A stretch of DNA of 64,000 nucleotides from Thermogemmatispora aurantia (lineage in GTDB: Bacteria; Chloroflexota; Ktedonobacteria; Ktedonobacterales; Ktedonobacteraceae). The translations under genes and the position numbers were made by a program. Numbering within the stretch: the first letter of the stretch is position 1; each line of letters opens with the position of its first letter. The notes below the pieces were generated by a model. That model worked only from the letters and a program-made list of their open reading frames with translations. It did no database searches and was not told where the DNA came from. The stretch covers positions 248,001 through 312,000 of the forward strand of contig NZ_BKZV01000002.1 in NCBI RefSeq assembly GCF_008974285.1, given 5' to 3'. This document shows, piece after piece, positions 18,253 through 26,598 of this stretch.

Positions 18253-19659
18253 CTAGTGCTGACCCTGTAGATACTGGAGCGCGCGAATCAGCTGACTATC
18301 GCCACTTTGCAGAATCTGCTGATAGGTCATGTGGTCGCGATTCTCTGTCGCTGGCGTTAGGGGACTTTGCCCCGCCTTCAGAGAGACCACAATATTGGGC
18401 TGGATGCCATTCTGGCGAATAAAGTGGCCATCGGGCGTCAGCCACTCAGCCGTGCCGAGCAACAATTCGGAGCCATCGGAGAGCGGAAATTGCTCCAGCA
18501 CCGTCCCTGTACCATAGGTGCGCGTTCCGATAATTACCGCCCGATGGTTGTCTTGAAAAGCTCCCGAGACGATCTCGGCAGCGCTGGCTGTTCCGTTATC
18601 GACGAGCACCACCAGAGGGATCTTCCCATCGACCACGTGCCCTGTCACCTGATACGGTGTACGCCTCCCCGAACTATCTTGCTCCAGAAAGACGGTGCCG
18701 CTGGCCTGGAACTCGCTGACTGTGTTGATGGCCTCCTCGACCAGGCCACCAGGATTGCCGCGGAGATCAAGCACAATGGCCCTGGCCCCCAGCTTTTTGG
18801 CCTGCTCGATGCTGCTGCGGAGCTGATCGCTGACCCCATCGGCAAACTGAACGATCTGAATATGGGCGATATGGACCTCGGGGATATAATGCAAAATGAC
18901 ATTCGGAACAGTAATCTTGGCCCGCTTCAGGTGGAAAGTCAGAGTCTGATTCGTGCTGGGGCGACGCACCGTCACCGAGACCGAGGTTCCCTCTGGCCCC
19001 CGCAGGAGCGAGCTGATCGTATCCAGATCCTTGCCTTGCACACTCTGACCATTGACCGAGAGGAGAATGTCACCAGGCTTCAGACCAGCCTTCTCCGCCG
19101 GGGCCCCCGGTACGGTGTCGCTGATGATTACCTGCTTCGTAGTCGGATCTTGCTGGATGTAGACGCCGATGCCAACCAGGGTCGGGCTGAGCGACTGGTT
19201 AAAAGCCTGGACCTGGTCGGGCGTGAGGAAGCGCGTGTGACCCTTGTCGCCGAGGGTGTCGAGCATGGCCTGAATGGCGCTGTAGGCCATCTTCTGATAG
19301 TTGATCGCCTTGCGATCAACATATTTCTGATCCACTAACGTCCAGGCCTGTTGGAACAACTGGGCATATTTTTGCGACTGGCTACTGGCAGGGAAGGAGC
19401 CAGAAGAGAAAAACTGGTGGCTGAACCAGCCGGCGATGAAAGCCAGGATGAGCAGCGCAGTCACTGTGACAGCACGGCGGACAGCAATGCGGCAACCAGG
19501 GGGCGCGGGCTGATCAGCTGGAGCATTTGGAGCGTCGAGTGGAGGTGAGGCAGCAGCTTGCGGAGCAGAGCCGGAGTCGGAGATGCTCTCGGTTGAAAAC
19601 GACCTCCAACTGTGCCGCTCACCGTCTTCATACCAGCGCGGGTCATAGTAGTTGCTCAC
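18253..19659 (-). CDS. S41 C-terminal-processing peptidase homologue, catalytic Lys replaced by Thr
   Basis: A 468-residue CtpA/Prc-like protein: cytoplasmic N-terminus, one transmembrane helix (~residues 65-87), a helical region, PDZ domain (VGIGVYIQQDP ... AGLKPGDILLSVNG) and S41 protease domain (VLDLRGNPGG). The nucleophile serine is present at S359 (NGTASAAEIVSGA). The general-base lysine, expected 25 residues later as in E. coli Prc (S430/K455) within GKG, is T384 (TYGTGTVLEQF). The domain is otherwise intact. It may be a pseudoprotease, or another residue may serve. GTG start with GGAGG six to seven bases upstream. Confidence 0.9.
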   Translation of the reverse strand: MSNYYDPRWYEDGERHSWRSFSTESISDSGSAPQAAASPPLDAPNAPADQPAPPGCRIAVRRAVTVTALLILAFIAGWFSHQFFSSGSFPASSQSQKYAQLFQQAWTLVDQKYVDRKAINYQKMAYSAIQAMLDTLGDKGHTRFLTPDQVQAFNQSLSPTLVGIGVYIQQDPTTKQVIISDTVPGAPAEKAGLKPGDILLSVNGQSVQGKDLDTISSLLRGPEGTSVSVTVRRPSTNQTLTFHLKRAKITVPNVILHYIPEVHIAHIQIVQFADGVSDQLRSSIEQAKKLGARAIVLDLRGNPGGLVEEAINTVSEFQASGTVFLEQDSSGRRTPYQVTGHVVDGKIPLVVLVDNGTASAAEIVSGAFQDNHRAVIIGTRTYGTGTVLEQFPLSDGSELLLGTAEWLTPDGHFIRQNGIQPNIVVSLKAGQSPLTPATENRDHMTYQQILQSGDSQLIRALQYLQGQH

Positions 19660-19818
19660 CAGATTCCTCCCAAGAATGCGTCTCTAGCTAGCTAGCAACC
19701 GACCGAATTCGACAGTCAGAAAGAAACAGACAGCAGGCAGAGGCAAGCACAGGGCAGGCAGGGTAAGCCAGGCCAGGCGGGGCAACTCCGGCGGGACCAC
19801 CAGGTCAGTCCTTCTCGT

Positions 19819-19847
19819 ATGGTAGTCGCCTCGCCAGGAAAAGTCAA
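19819..19847 (-). promoter_or_regulatory. Promoter for the S41 peptidase homologue
   Basis: On the minus strand TTGACT - 17 bases - TACCAT, about 150 bases upstream of the GTG. Confidence 0.6.
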
Positions 19848-19869
19848 CCGCTCATGCGAATGAGGAAGA

Positions 19870-19903
19870 AAAAGGACGTAGTTGCTGAGAACTACGTCCT
19901 TTT
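19870..19903 (-). terminator. Intrinsic terminator downstream of infC
   Basis: AAAAGGACGTAGTT (19870-19883) pairs with AACTACGTCCTTTT (19890-19903), a 14-bp stem with a 6-nt loop. A-run and T-run arms let it end transcription in either direction. The interval to the infC stop (19904-20236) has no gene. Confidence 0.8.
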
Positions 19904-20236
19904 GCCTGCAGTGATAGCTATTCCAATATTCTACAACAGGAGAAGGGCATCCGCTCCTGATAGCCTAGGAAGGCGACAGTACCGCTTTCCAACACTGTCC
20001 TGTGTAGGACAGGTCCAAACCAAACGGCGGTCGGTTCGCTTCCTCCAGAGCAGTTTCGCTGTCAGAAGCGAGAAGGATCAACTCCTGACAACCAGCATTC
20101 CCCTGTCCCTGTCCACAGGCGTGACTACCTGGGAAGCTCCTGGTACCCGTAGCCCTCTCCTCTCTCTTGCTCTGGGCATGTTTCCTGGCAGAGGAGGTTC
20201 AGGAGGAGTTTTTACCTCACGGGGCTACGCTTGTCA

Positions 20237-20926
20237 CTATTGCTGACGATCAGTGGCGTCCCCCACCTCTTGGCTCCCAGCAGCAGGAGCGGATGGGGAG
20301 GTTGGTGCCTGACTGCCAGCCACGGCGCCCGCCGTGGCCACCTGGCGTTTACCGGAGGGGGTAGGTGCCTGCTTCTTTGGCGGTTCCCACCCCGGCGCGC
20401 GCGAGACAATCATCGACATCACCCGGCCCTCCATTACAGGCGGGCGCTCGATGACAGCCGTCCCCTTCAGGGTCTCGGCGATGTTATCCAGCAGCCTACG
20501 GCCAATCTCTGGGTGGCGCAAGTCCGGTCCGCGGAACTGGACGCTGACCCGCACCTTATCGCCATCAGCTAAGAACTCCTGAATCTTGCGAGTTTTGACA
20601 CCGATATCGTGTTCATCGGTACGAGGGCGCAGGCGAATCTCCTTCAGGGTAATCGTCTTCTGATGCTTGCGCGCCTCGCTCTCCTTCTTGGCCTGCTCGT
20701 ACTTGTACCGTCCATAGTCCATCAACTTGCAGACCGGTGGTACAGCATTGGGCTGCACTTCGACTAAATCCAGATCCCTCTCACGGGCAATCTCAAGAGC
20801 GCGGGGCGTCGGCATCACGCCGATCATCTCGCCATTCTCATCAATGAGGCGTACTTCTCGTGCCCGAATGCGCTCGTTGACCCGTGTTTCGCGCGTCCGG
20901 TCATTCCCCCGAGGATCTCTGTTAAT
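20237..20926 (-). CDS. infC: Translation initiation factor IF-3, ATT start
   Basis: 229 residues. The reading frame extends 33 codons upstream of the first ATG through RVNERIRAREVRLIDENGE, the conserved IF-3 N-terminal domain, so the ATG cannot be the start. The only fitting start is ATT at 20926, eight bases after AGGGAGG. A rare AUU start is the known self-regulatory feature of infC, because IF-3 discriminates against non-canonical starts. The C-domain (RGPDLRHPEIGRRLL) is normal, and a ~45-residue Pro/Ala/Gln tail is extra. The usual partners rpmI and rplT do not follow; a terminator does. Confidence 0.95.
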   Translation of the reverse strand: MNRDPRGNDRTRETRVNERIRAREVRLIDENGEMIGVMPTPRALEIARERDLDLVEVQPNAVPPVCKLMDYGRYKYEQAKKESEARKHQKTITLKEIRLRPRTDEHDIGVKTRKIQEFLADGDKVRVSVQFRGPDLRHPEIGRRLLDNIAETLKGTAVIERPPVMEGRVMSMIVSRAPGWEPPKKQAPTPSGKRQVATAGAVAGSQAPTSPSAPAAGSQEVGDATDRQQ

Positions 20927-20993
20927 AGGCCAAACCTCCCTTTTCCTTTCCTGACTTGTGACAACCTGCTTACCTGTTTATCCCAGGACCGGT

Positions 20994-21046
20994 GTCTATC
21001 CCTGGATAGACGGATTAAGTGTAGCATAAGGGGTGGGAGAAGTCAA
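20994..21046 (-). promoter_or_regulatory. infC promoter with hairpin at +1
   Basis: On the minus strand TTGACT (21041-21046) - 17 bases - TACACT (21018-21023). The predicted start is near 21011. GTCTATCC (20994-21001) and GGATAGAC (21004-21011) form an 8-bp inverted repeat at exactly that position. Confidence 0.7.
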
Positions 21047-21207
21047 TTGATTTTACGCATGTGTGCCGCCCCCGCGAGGTCTGCTGGCACCTTCCTCTCT
21101 CTGCGCTTCAACGCTACCCACGACATGCCTTTAGCCCCGCCCCGTCCCCTTGCACCGCCTGTAACTTCTCACCAGCCAGCATGCCGCGACAGACTGACCC
21201 TTTCGTA

Positions 21208-21216
21208 TGTTATACT
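21208..21216 (+). promoter_or_regulatory. Extended -10 upstream of the small ORFs
   Basis: TG-T-TATACT on the plus strand, with a start near 21223. It could drive 21376-21522 and 21683-21991. Confidence 0.5.
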
Positions 21217-21375
21217 TATTGAGGTAATGCGTTTGTTCGCCCTATCCTCTATGTGTTCAGCAGACGCAGAAGATCTCTGACTGCGTCCTTCTATGCGCAT
21301 TGTCTGTGCTTCAGATGCTGCTTCCGCGTCGCTCTCCGCAACCTGCGGCAGCGGAAACTGCAAAGGAGGACCATT

Positions 21376-21522
21376 ATGAGCGGTTGCCTGGCAGCTGTCT
21401 CCATCTTCCCCGCCCCCACACTGGCACCTCCAGCGATAGCGCCTAGGAGCAGCCGGCTAGCCCGGCAGCTGCGCCTGTCGCTCTCACAGGCCGCCTGCAG
21501 GCTTACGCAGGCTTACCTGTAG
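21376..21522 (+). CDS. Possible 48-residue small protein
   Basis: The ATG is preceded by AAAGGAGG with six-base spacing, as good an SD as any here. The product is hydrophobic-then-basic (MSGCLAAVSIFPAPTLA...), Ala/Leu/Arg-rich, with no recognised family. Support is the SD and an upstream extended -10 only. Confidence 0.4.
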   Translation: MSGCLAAVSIFPAPTLAPPAIAPRSSRLARQLRLSLSQAACRLTQAYL

Positions 21523-21682
21523 ACGCCTGGGCCAGCTTCTTCCACCGCTCTCACTCTCGGTACAGGTTCATTAGCGTCTACTGCCTACAGCGACCACCCC
21601 CCGGGTGCTGCTCGCAGTGGCGCTGGCTCTCAGGGTCCCTTGTGCATGGCCTGCACACGACCCCGGTAAAAGAGGCAAGCCC

Positions 21683-21991
21683 ATGCGAACGCTCTACACT
21701 GGTCACATCACCATCGGAAGACGCACCGTCCACTCATTTATCTACGCGGAGACGCTCTACGAAGCCGAAGAGCAACTGGCCGATATCCTGCAGCGCTATA
21801 TCAGAGATCGCTATCGGCTGGCGGCCTCCCTCGTCCTTCCCCGGATCAACGTGGTTTCGCGCCCTTACGGCTGGCATCTGCCCGGCGGGCAATTCCTCCC
21901 CGGAACAAGCAGCCAGTATTTCCAGCGCTACCCGGCCCAGCCACGTCCCGATGGTCTCGTCTATGAGAGTGAGGCCGCCAGCGCTCCGTGA
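21683..21991 (+). CDS. Hypothetical protein, 102 residues
   Basis: The ATG has AAGAGG about eight bases upstream. The protein is soluble and mixed alpha/beta in appearance (MRTLYTGHITIGRRTVHS, then an Ala/Glu-rich helix EAEEQLADILQRYI), and ends in a Pro/Gly/Tyr-rich segment. It is not recognised. It lies downstream of the small ORF at 21376 on the same strand and convergent with the methionine gene at 22233. The interval 21992-22232 holds nothing evident. Confidence 0.6.
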   Translation: MRTLYTGHITIGRRTVHSFIYAETLYEAEEQLADILQRYIRDRYRLAASLVLPRINVVSRPYGWHLPGGQFLPGTSSQYFQRYPAQPRPDGLVYESEAASAP

Positions 21992-22232
21992 GCACGGCGA
22001 GGAGAACGCGCGAGACCAGCGGGGCCTTCCCCAGGCGCCAGGCCCGATCTTCTTCCTCTTCCGTTCTGCCGCGTACCCGATCGGCCTGCACCTGAGCGAA
22101 CGGCTCTCGCTGCCGCCGTGCTCTTTCCCTTGTGCAGTCGTTCTACTGCTGCGGCGCCTGCCCCCACCTGGCTAGCGTTCTGCCATGCCATGTTCTTCTG
22201 TATATGGAAGAGGTGGACAACAGAGCATAAAC

Positions 22233-24245
22233 TCAGGCATTGGCAGGCGCTTCGCGCAGCAAGCGGGTGAGGCGTCCAACAATATCGTAGCGTCGATAGG
22301 AAGGGAGCAGATAGACTCCCTGGACGAGGTCGCGCGCTTCCATCAGCAGCTCCTGAGCCAGTCGCAGGCCCTCCTCCGTGCCCTGGTCGCCCGCCGCGCG
22401 CATACGCTCGCGTACTCGCTCGGGGATGGTGACGCCGGCTACTTCGTTGTGGAGAAACTCGGCATGGCGCCAGCTATGGAGGGGAATGCAACCAAGAATC
22501 ACGGGCACCGGCGGCTTGCCAACTCGCTTGAGGAAGCGCTCTAAGGGGGCCAGTTCATAGATCGGCTGGGTCATGATAAAGTGGGCCCCGGCCTCCAGCT
22601 TGCGATAGTATTTCTCGATCTCGCGCTCGGCCTCCTCTTCACTGACATTGAGGTTAAGGGCGGCCCCTATATGGAAAGAGGCTTTGGCGCCGATGGAGCC
22701 ACCTGCCGCATCATGCCCCTCATTCATCCCACGCAGAATACGGATGAGTCCAACCGAATCGACATCCCAGACACCGGTGGTGTTGGGATAGTCACCAACG
22801 CGCAGGGGATCGCCTGTCAAGGCCAGAATATTGCGCAGTCCCAGAGCGTGGGCCCCCAGTAGCTCGGCCTGAAGCGCCATCAGATTGCGGTCACGGGTTG
22901 TAAAGTGGATGATGGTCTCCATGCCCAGGTGATCCTGGATCAGGCGGGCCAGAGCGATGCAGCTCATGCGCACGCGGGCCAGCGGGCTATCGGCGATGTT
23001 GATGCAGTCGACGCCATCGCGCTGGAGCTGGGCGGCCCCAGCCAGAATCTTGGAGGGGTTGAGACCCATCGGAGGATCTAATTCAACGCTGATGACGAAT
23101 TCGCCAGCCTCTAGCTTCTGCTGCAGGCGTGTCTTGCTCCCCTCTTGGGGGAGAATTACCTCTTCCTCAGGTAGCGTGCCAATCACAGGACGGTGCCCGC
23201 CACGCCCCGGCACCACCACCGAAGCTGTGCGGCTGCCTTCCTGCCCCTGGGCAGACGCCGATAGCCCATTCTGCTGCCCGGCCTCTTCCTTCTCCTTCTG
23301 GCCCGCGGCTCCAACTCCACGCCCATAGTGGGCGTCGAGCGCCTTGCGCATGGCTTCGATGTGGCGCGGCGTGGTGCCACAGCAGCCGCCAATGAGACGT
23401 ACCCCGGCCTGGGCGAAGCGCAGGGCATAGTCGGCAAAGTAATCGGGTGTCGAAACATAGAAGAAGCGGTTACCGAGGCGCGTCGGCAGGCCGGCATTGG
23501 GCTGAGCCGAAAAGAGCGGGGGACGCTTTCCCTGCTGGGCGGCGGCCTGTATCTCTTCGTCAAGGGCGCCAATCATTCCTTGCAGGGCCTCCAGAGTCAT
23601 GGCCGGCCCAACACAGCAGTTGGCCCCCATGACATCAACTCCCAGCTCATATAACTCTCGCGCTACACTGGCCGCCGACTGACCGGAGAGCGTGCGTCCA
23701 TCCTCGTAGAAGCTGACCTGGGCCACGATCGGTAGCCCACCGACCTCCTGAGCCGCCAGAATGGCCTGGCGCAGCTCGGCCAGACTGGTAAAGGTCTCTA
23801 AAATCAGCAGCTCGGCCCCCCCTTCCTGGAGAGCCTCGATCTGCTCTCGAAAGGCCGCTCGTACCTCGCTGAGCCGCCCACTCTCGGGCGCCTGAAGCGG
23901 CTGGCCGCTCGGTCCGACTGCACCCGCGATAAAGACCGGCAGACCGACAATTTCGCGCGCCTCTATCGCTCGCCGCACACCCTGAAAATTGATCTCGCGA
24001 ACCCGATCCTCCAGGTTATAGGCAGCCAGACGCAGACGATTGGCGCCAAAGGTGTTCGTCTCGATAATCTGGGCCCCGGCGCTGATGTACTCGCGATGGA
24101 TACCCTGAATCAACTCCGGCCGCGTTACGTTGAGCAGATCGAAACATTGCTCGTAGGGAATGCCACGCGCGTAGAGCAGAGTTCCCATCGCTCCGTCACA
24201 CAGCAACGGACCCTGCCGCAATCGCTCCAACAATACGTGTTCCAT
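22233..24245 (-). CDS. Homocysteine S-methyltransferase / methylenetetrahydrofolate reductase fusion
   Basis: 670 residues in two modules. Residues ~1-300 are a MetH-like homocysteine methyltransferase barrel with the zinc cysteines in GANCCVG and GGCCGTTP. Residues ~370-670 are a MetF-type reductase (VISVELDPPMGLNPSKI, ITQPIYE). A ~60-residue polar linker (KEKEEAGQQNG...) joins them. The architecture matches the YitJ-type bifunctional protein, coupling methyl-folate production to methionine synthesis, though no cobalamin domain is present. The ATG at 24245 starts the barrel and has GGAGTGG upstream. No SAM riboswitch is seen. Confidence 0.92.
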   Translation of the reverse strand: MEHVLLERLRQGPLLCDGAMGTLLYARGIPYEQCFDLLNVTRPELIQGIHREYISAGAQIIETNTFGANRLRLAAYNLEDRVREINFQGVRRAIEAREIVGLPVFIAGAVGPSGQPLQAPESGRLSEVRAAFREQIEALQEGGAELLILETFTSLAELRQAILAAQEVGGLPIVAQVSFYEDGRTLSGQSAASVARELYELGVDVMGANCCVGPAMTLEALQGMIGALDEEIQAAAQQGKRPPLFSAQPNAGLPTRLGNRFFYVSTPDYFADYALRFAQAGVRLIGGCCGTTPRHIEAMRKALDAHYGRGVGAAGQKEKEEAGQQNGLSASAQGQEGSRTASVVVPGRGGHRPVIGTLPEEEVILPQEGSKTRLQQKLEAGEFVISVELDPPMGLNPSKILAGAAQLQRDGVDCINIADSPLARVRMSCIALARLIQDHLGMETIIHFTTRDRNLMALQAELLGAHALGLRNILALTGDPLRVGDYPNTTGVWDVDSVGLIRILRGMNEGHDAAGGSIGAKASFHIGAALNLNVSEEEAEREIEKYYRKLEAGAHFIMTQPIYELAPLERFLKRVGKPPVPVILGCIPLHSWRHAEFLHNEVAGVTIPERVRERMRAAGDQGTEEGLRLAQELLMEARDLVQGVYLLPSYRRYDIVGRLTRLLREAPANA

Positions 24246-24302
24246 AATAACAGACCACTCCACCGGCAATACTGACAATTGAGTTCGCTTCGTTGTCCTT
24301 CT

Positions 24303-24308
24303 ATTGTA
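24303..24308 (-). promoter_or_regulatory. -10 element for the methyltransferase/MTHFR gene
   Basis: TACAAT on the minus strand about 58 bases upstream of the ATG; the -35 is poor. Confidence 0.4.
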
Positions 24309-24380
24309 CTCCCTCTCTGGCCTCTTCTTCCAGAGTGATGCGCCTGGGAAGGGCAGGCTGGCCGCGAGATAGGCGAGATA

Positions 24381-24421
24381 TGCTATACTTTTAACCAGCG
24401 AACCCTTGGGAAAGGTTCGCT
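24381..24421 (+). promoter_or_regulatory. Extended -10 with hairpin at +1, phosphoribulokinase gene
   Basis: TG-C-TATACT (24381-24389) predicts a start at about 24396. AGCGAACC (24397-24404) and GGTTCGCT (24414-24421) form a perfect 8-bp hairpin beginning at that base. Confidence 0.65.
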
Positions 24422-24520
24422 TCCGGCGAGGTGGAACGGATGGTGTTCAGAGCACGCAGATGCCAGGCAGCAGTACCCCGACTCTTCTTGCCTGCTTGTC
24501 TGCTAATCAGTGGCTAACTC

Positions 24521-25576
24521 ATGGAGAGACAGAAGACAGCTCACAAGCCTCTCATTGTCGCGGTCTGCGGCGATAGCGGCTCAGGGAAGAGCACTCTGAC
24601 CGATGGAATGGTCCAGCTTTTCGGCCAGGATTCCGTGACGCATATTTGCCTCGATGACTATCACACCTTGGATCGCGCGGCACGCATGCGCGCCGGCATC
24701 ACCGCCCTTCACCCGTGCGCCAATAATTTTCCGCTGATGACAGAGCACCTGCAGCGCCTGGCGCGCGGTGAGACGATCCTGAAGCCGGTCTACGATCACC
24801 GCACAGGCACCTTTGGCCCGCCCGAGGAGGTGAAGCCGGCGGAGATTATTTTCGTCCACGGCCTCCATGCGCTCTTTACGCCCGAGCTGCGCCGCCTCGC
24901 TCATGTGCGTATTTATCTCGACCCCGAGGCCGCCCTCCAGCAACAGTGGAAGATTATGCGTGATAGCACTTCTCGCGGCTACACCGTTGAGCAGGTGCGG
25001 GAGCAGATCGCGCTGCGCCGCCGCGATAGTCGCCTCTATATTCAGCCGCAAAAGCGCTTCGCCGATATCATTGTTCGTTTCTACCGTGGAAGCCTGTATT
25101 ACCGTACACGCGATCTGGCCCATCTCGACGTGCGCCTGATCGAGGCGAAGCATGCCCCCAAGATCGATCTCTCAGATGTGCTGGAGGCTTCCCACAATGG
25201 ACGTAAGCCCGCCTTGCGCCTGGTGGAGGAGGTCTACGACGGGGTGCTGCGCGATGTACTGGAGATCGACGGCGACATCAGCCATCAGAAGGCCTGTGAG
25301 CTGGAAAATTGTATCTGGGCCCATATGCAGGAGATCAACCACCTGCGACCAGAGCGCCTGAGTATGCTCGGGCGCTTCTACGTGGGGAATGTGCTGCGCC
25401 AGAGCGACCCGCTGGCGCTGACACAGCTCATTATTCTTTACCACATTATTCATGCGCGAAATCGCCTGCGGCAGAGCGCTGAGGAAGAGGAAGTGAGCGG
25501 GAGGGAACCCCCCGCCTCGGGGGAGGCCGTGGAGGGCCGCGGTGGCCGCGAACGCGAGCCAGAGCAACGATCATAG
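24521..25576 (+). CDS. prk: Phosphoribulokinase / uridine kinase family protein
   Basis: 351 residues. The Walker A motif GDSGSGKST is at 17-25, followed by CLDDYHTLDR and YDHRTGTFGPPEE, with FVHGLHALFTPELR as in plant/cyanobacterial (class II) phosphoribulokinases. The family phosphorylates ribulose-5-phosphate to ribulose-1,5-bisphosphate. No Rubisco or other Calvin-cycle gene is in the window, so the physiological substrate is open; a related sugar or nucleoside kinase role is possible. The C-terminal ~30 residues are a charged Glu/Arg/Gly-rich tail. Confidence 0.8.
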   Translation: MERQKTAHKPLIVAVCGDSGSGKSTLTDGMVQLFGQDSVTHICLDDYHTLDRAARMRAGITALHPCANNFPLMTEHLQRLARGETILKPVYDHRTGTFGPPEEVKPAEIIFVHGLHALFTPELRRLAHVRIYLDPEAALQQQWKIMRDSTSRGYTVEQVREQIALRRRDSRLYIQPQKRFADIIVRFYRGSLYYRTRDLAHLDVRLIEAKHAPKIDLSDVLEASHNGRKPALRLVEEVYDGVLRDVLEIDGDISHQKACELENCIWAHMQEINHLRPERLSMLGRFYVGNVLRQSDPLALTQLIILYHIIHARNRLRQSAEEEEVSGREPPASGEAVEGRGGREREPEQRS

Positions 25577-25798
25577 GCCAGGCCGGCTTGATGCTCGCCA
25601 GTCGCGCCTACCCCCGCGGCTTGGAGAATATCAGGAGGGAGCGGTACGGCCAGACCTGGGCAGATCTGGCAGGCCAGGCCAGACCACAAGGCTGGCCCGC
25701 TCCTTTGGAGGCTCTCATCCCCAGTTGAAACTCACAGCATGGCCAGGGACGGAGCTAGCGGGCCAGCCTCGCAGTGTCGCCGCTTCCTTCGTCCCGCT

Positions 25799-26230
25799 TT
25801 AGCGGGTGTTGACTTTGACGGTGCGCGTGCGGGCCTGCTCGGCCTTGGGCAGGCGCAGGGTTAGGATGCCGTTCTGATAGTGGGCCTCGGCTCGATCGGG
25901 ATTGATCGGCGCAGGCAGCGTGAACGATTGCTGATACTGCCCCTCACCGAAGTTGCGCCAGTGGACCGTCGCGTTCTCCGGCGCTACCGGCTTTGTCTCC
26001 CACTTGACAGAGATTGTGTCTTGCTGCGCGGTGATCTCCACTTCCTCCGGCTTGACACCCGGCATGGGAATCTGCAGGATGAAGTCATCTTTTGTCTCGT
26101 AGAGGTTCGAGGCAACACCCCGGCTCAAGAGGTTGCGCGGCGAAATGAAGCTCTCCTCAAAGAGGCGATCCATCGCTTCGCGCAGCGAAATCATCTCCTG
26201 GAAGGGGTTGTAGCGGGTCAGATCTGGCAT
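25799..26230 (-). CDS. Hsp20/alpha-crystallin small heat-shock protein
   Basis: 143 residues, the usual length. The alpha-crystallin domain runs from about residue 40, with IQIPMPGVKPEEVEIT and the late motif YQNGILTLRLPKAE. It acts as an ATP-independent holdase. The start has AAGGAGGTG upstream and a TATAAT at 26256-26261 (minus). No CIRCE element is seen. Confidence 0.94.
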   Translation of the reverse strand: MPDLTRYNPFQEMISLREAMDRLFEESFISPRNLLSRGVASNLYETKDDFILQIPMPGVKPEEVEITAQQDTISVKWETKPVAPENATVHWRNFGEGQYQQSFTLPAPINPDRAEAHYQNGILTLRLPKAEQARTRTVKVNTR

Positions 26231-26526
26231 AGAACTACCAACACCTCCTTCATTAATTATACTTCTTGCATTAACTTTGCTGTCTTACCAGCTAACAGAT
26301 CACACAATGCTTCTGTCTCCGAGAACTTGCGGCCTCTCTCGCTCACATCATCTTCGTCCGTCGCTGCTGACAGGCCCATTCCTTCGGCCATCAGGCTGGG
26401 CCTGTCTCTCGCCTTAGAGTATAGCGTGCCTTGTATTAGAGCAACGTTTGCAATCTATAAGAATTCTGTTAGAAAAGTTGATAATGATCCTATCAAGCTC
26501 AACCTCTCGACGCCACCCTCGCTTTC

Positions 26527-26535
26527 TGTTACAAT
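26527..26535 (+). promoter_or_regulatory. Extended -10 promoter for tyrS
   Basis: TG-T-TACAAT, with the start about 57 bases before the GTG. No T-box (TGGNACCGCG) is present in 26231-26598. Confidence 0.5.
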
Positions 26536-26598
26536 GCAGGCAATACGCAAGCCATCTCATCTCACCAAATCAGTCAGAAGAGGAAGGGTGCAGAAGAC

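Noticed and set aside
24246..24400. SAM riboswitch before the methionine synthase/MTHFR gene
   Set aside because: No SAM-box consensus or kink-turn/pseudoknot arrangement could be drawn.
26231..26598. T-box leader upstream of tyrS
   Set aside because: No TGGNACCGCG-type antiterminator sequence and no matching specifier loop.
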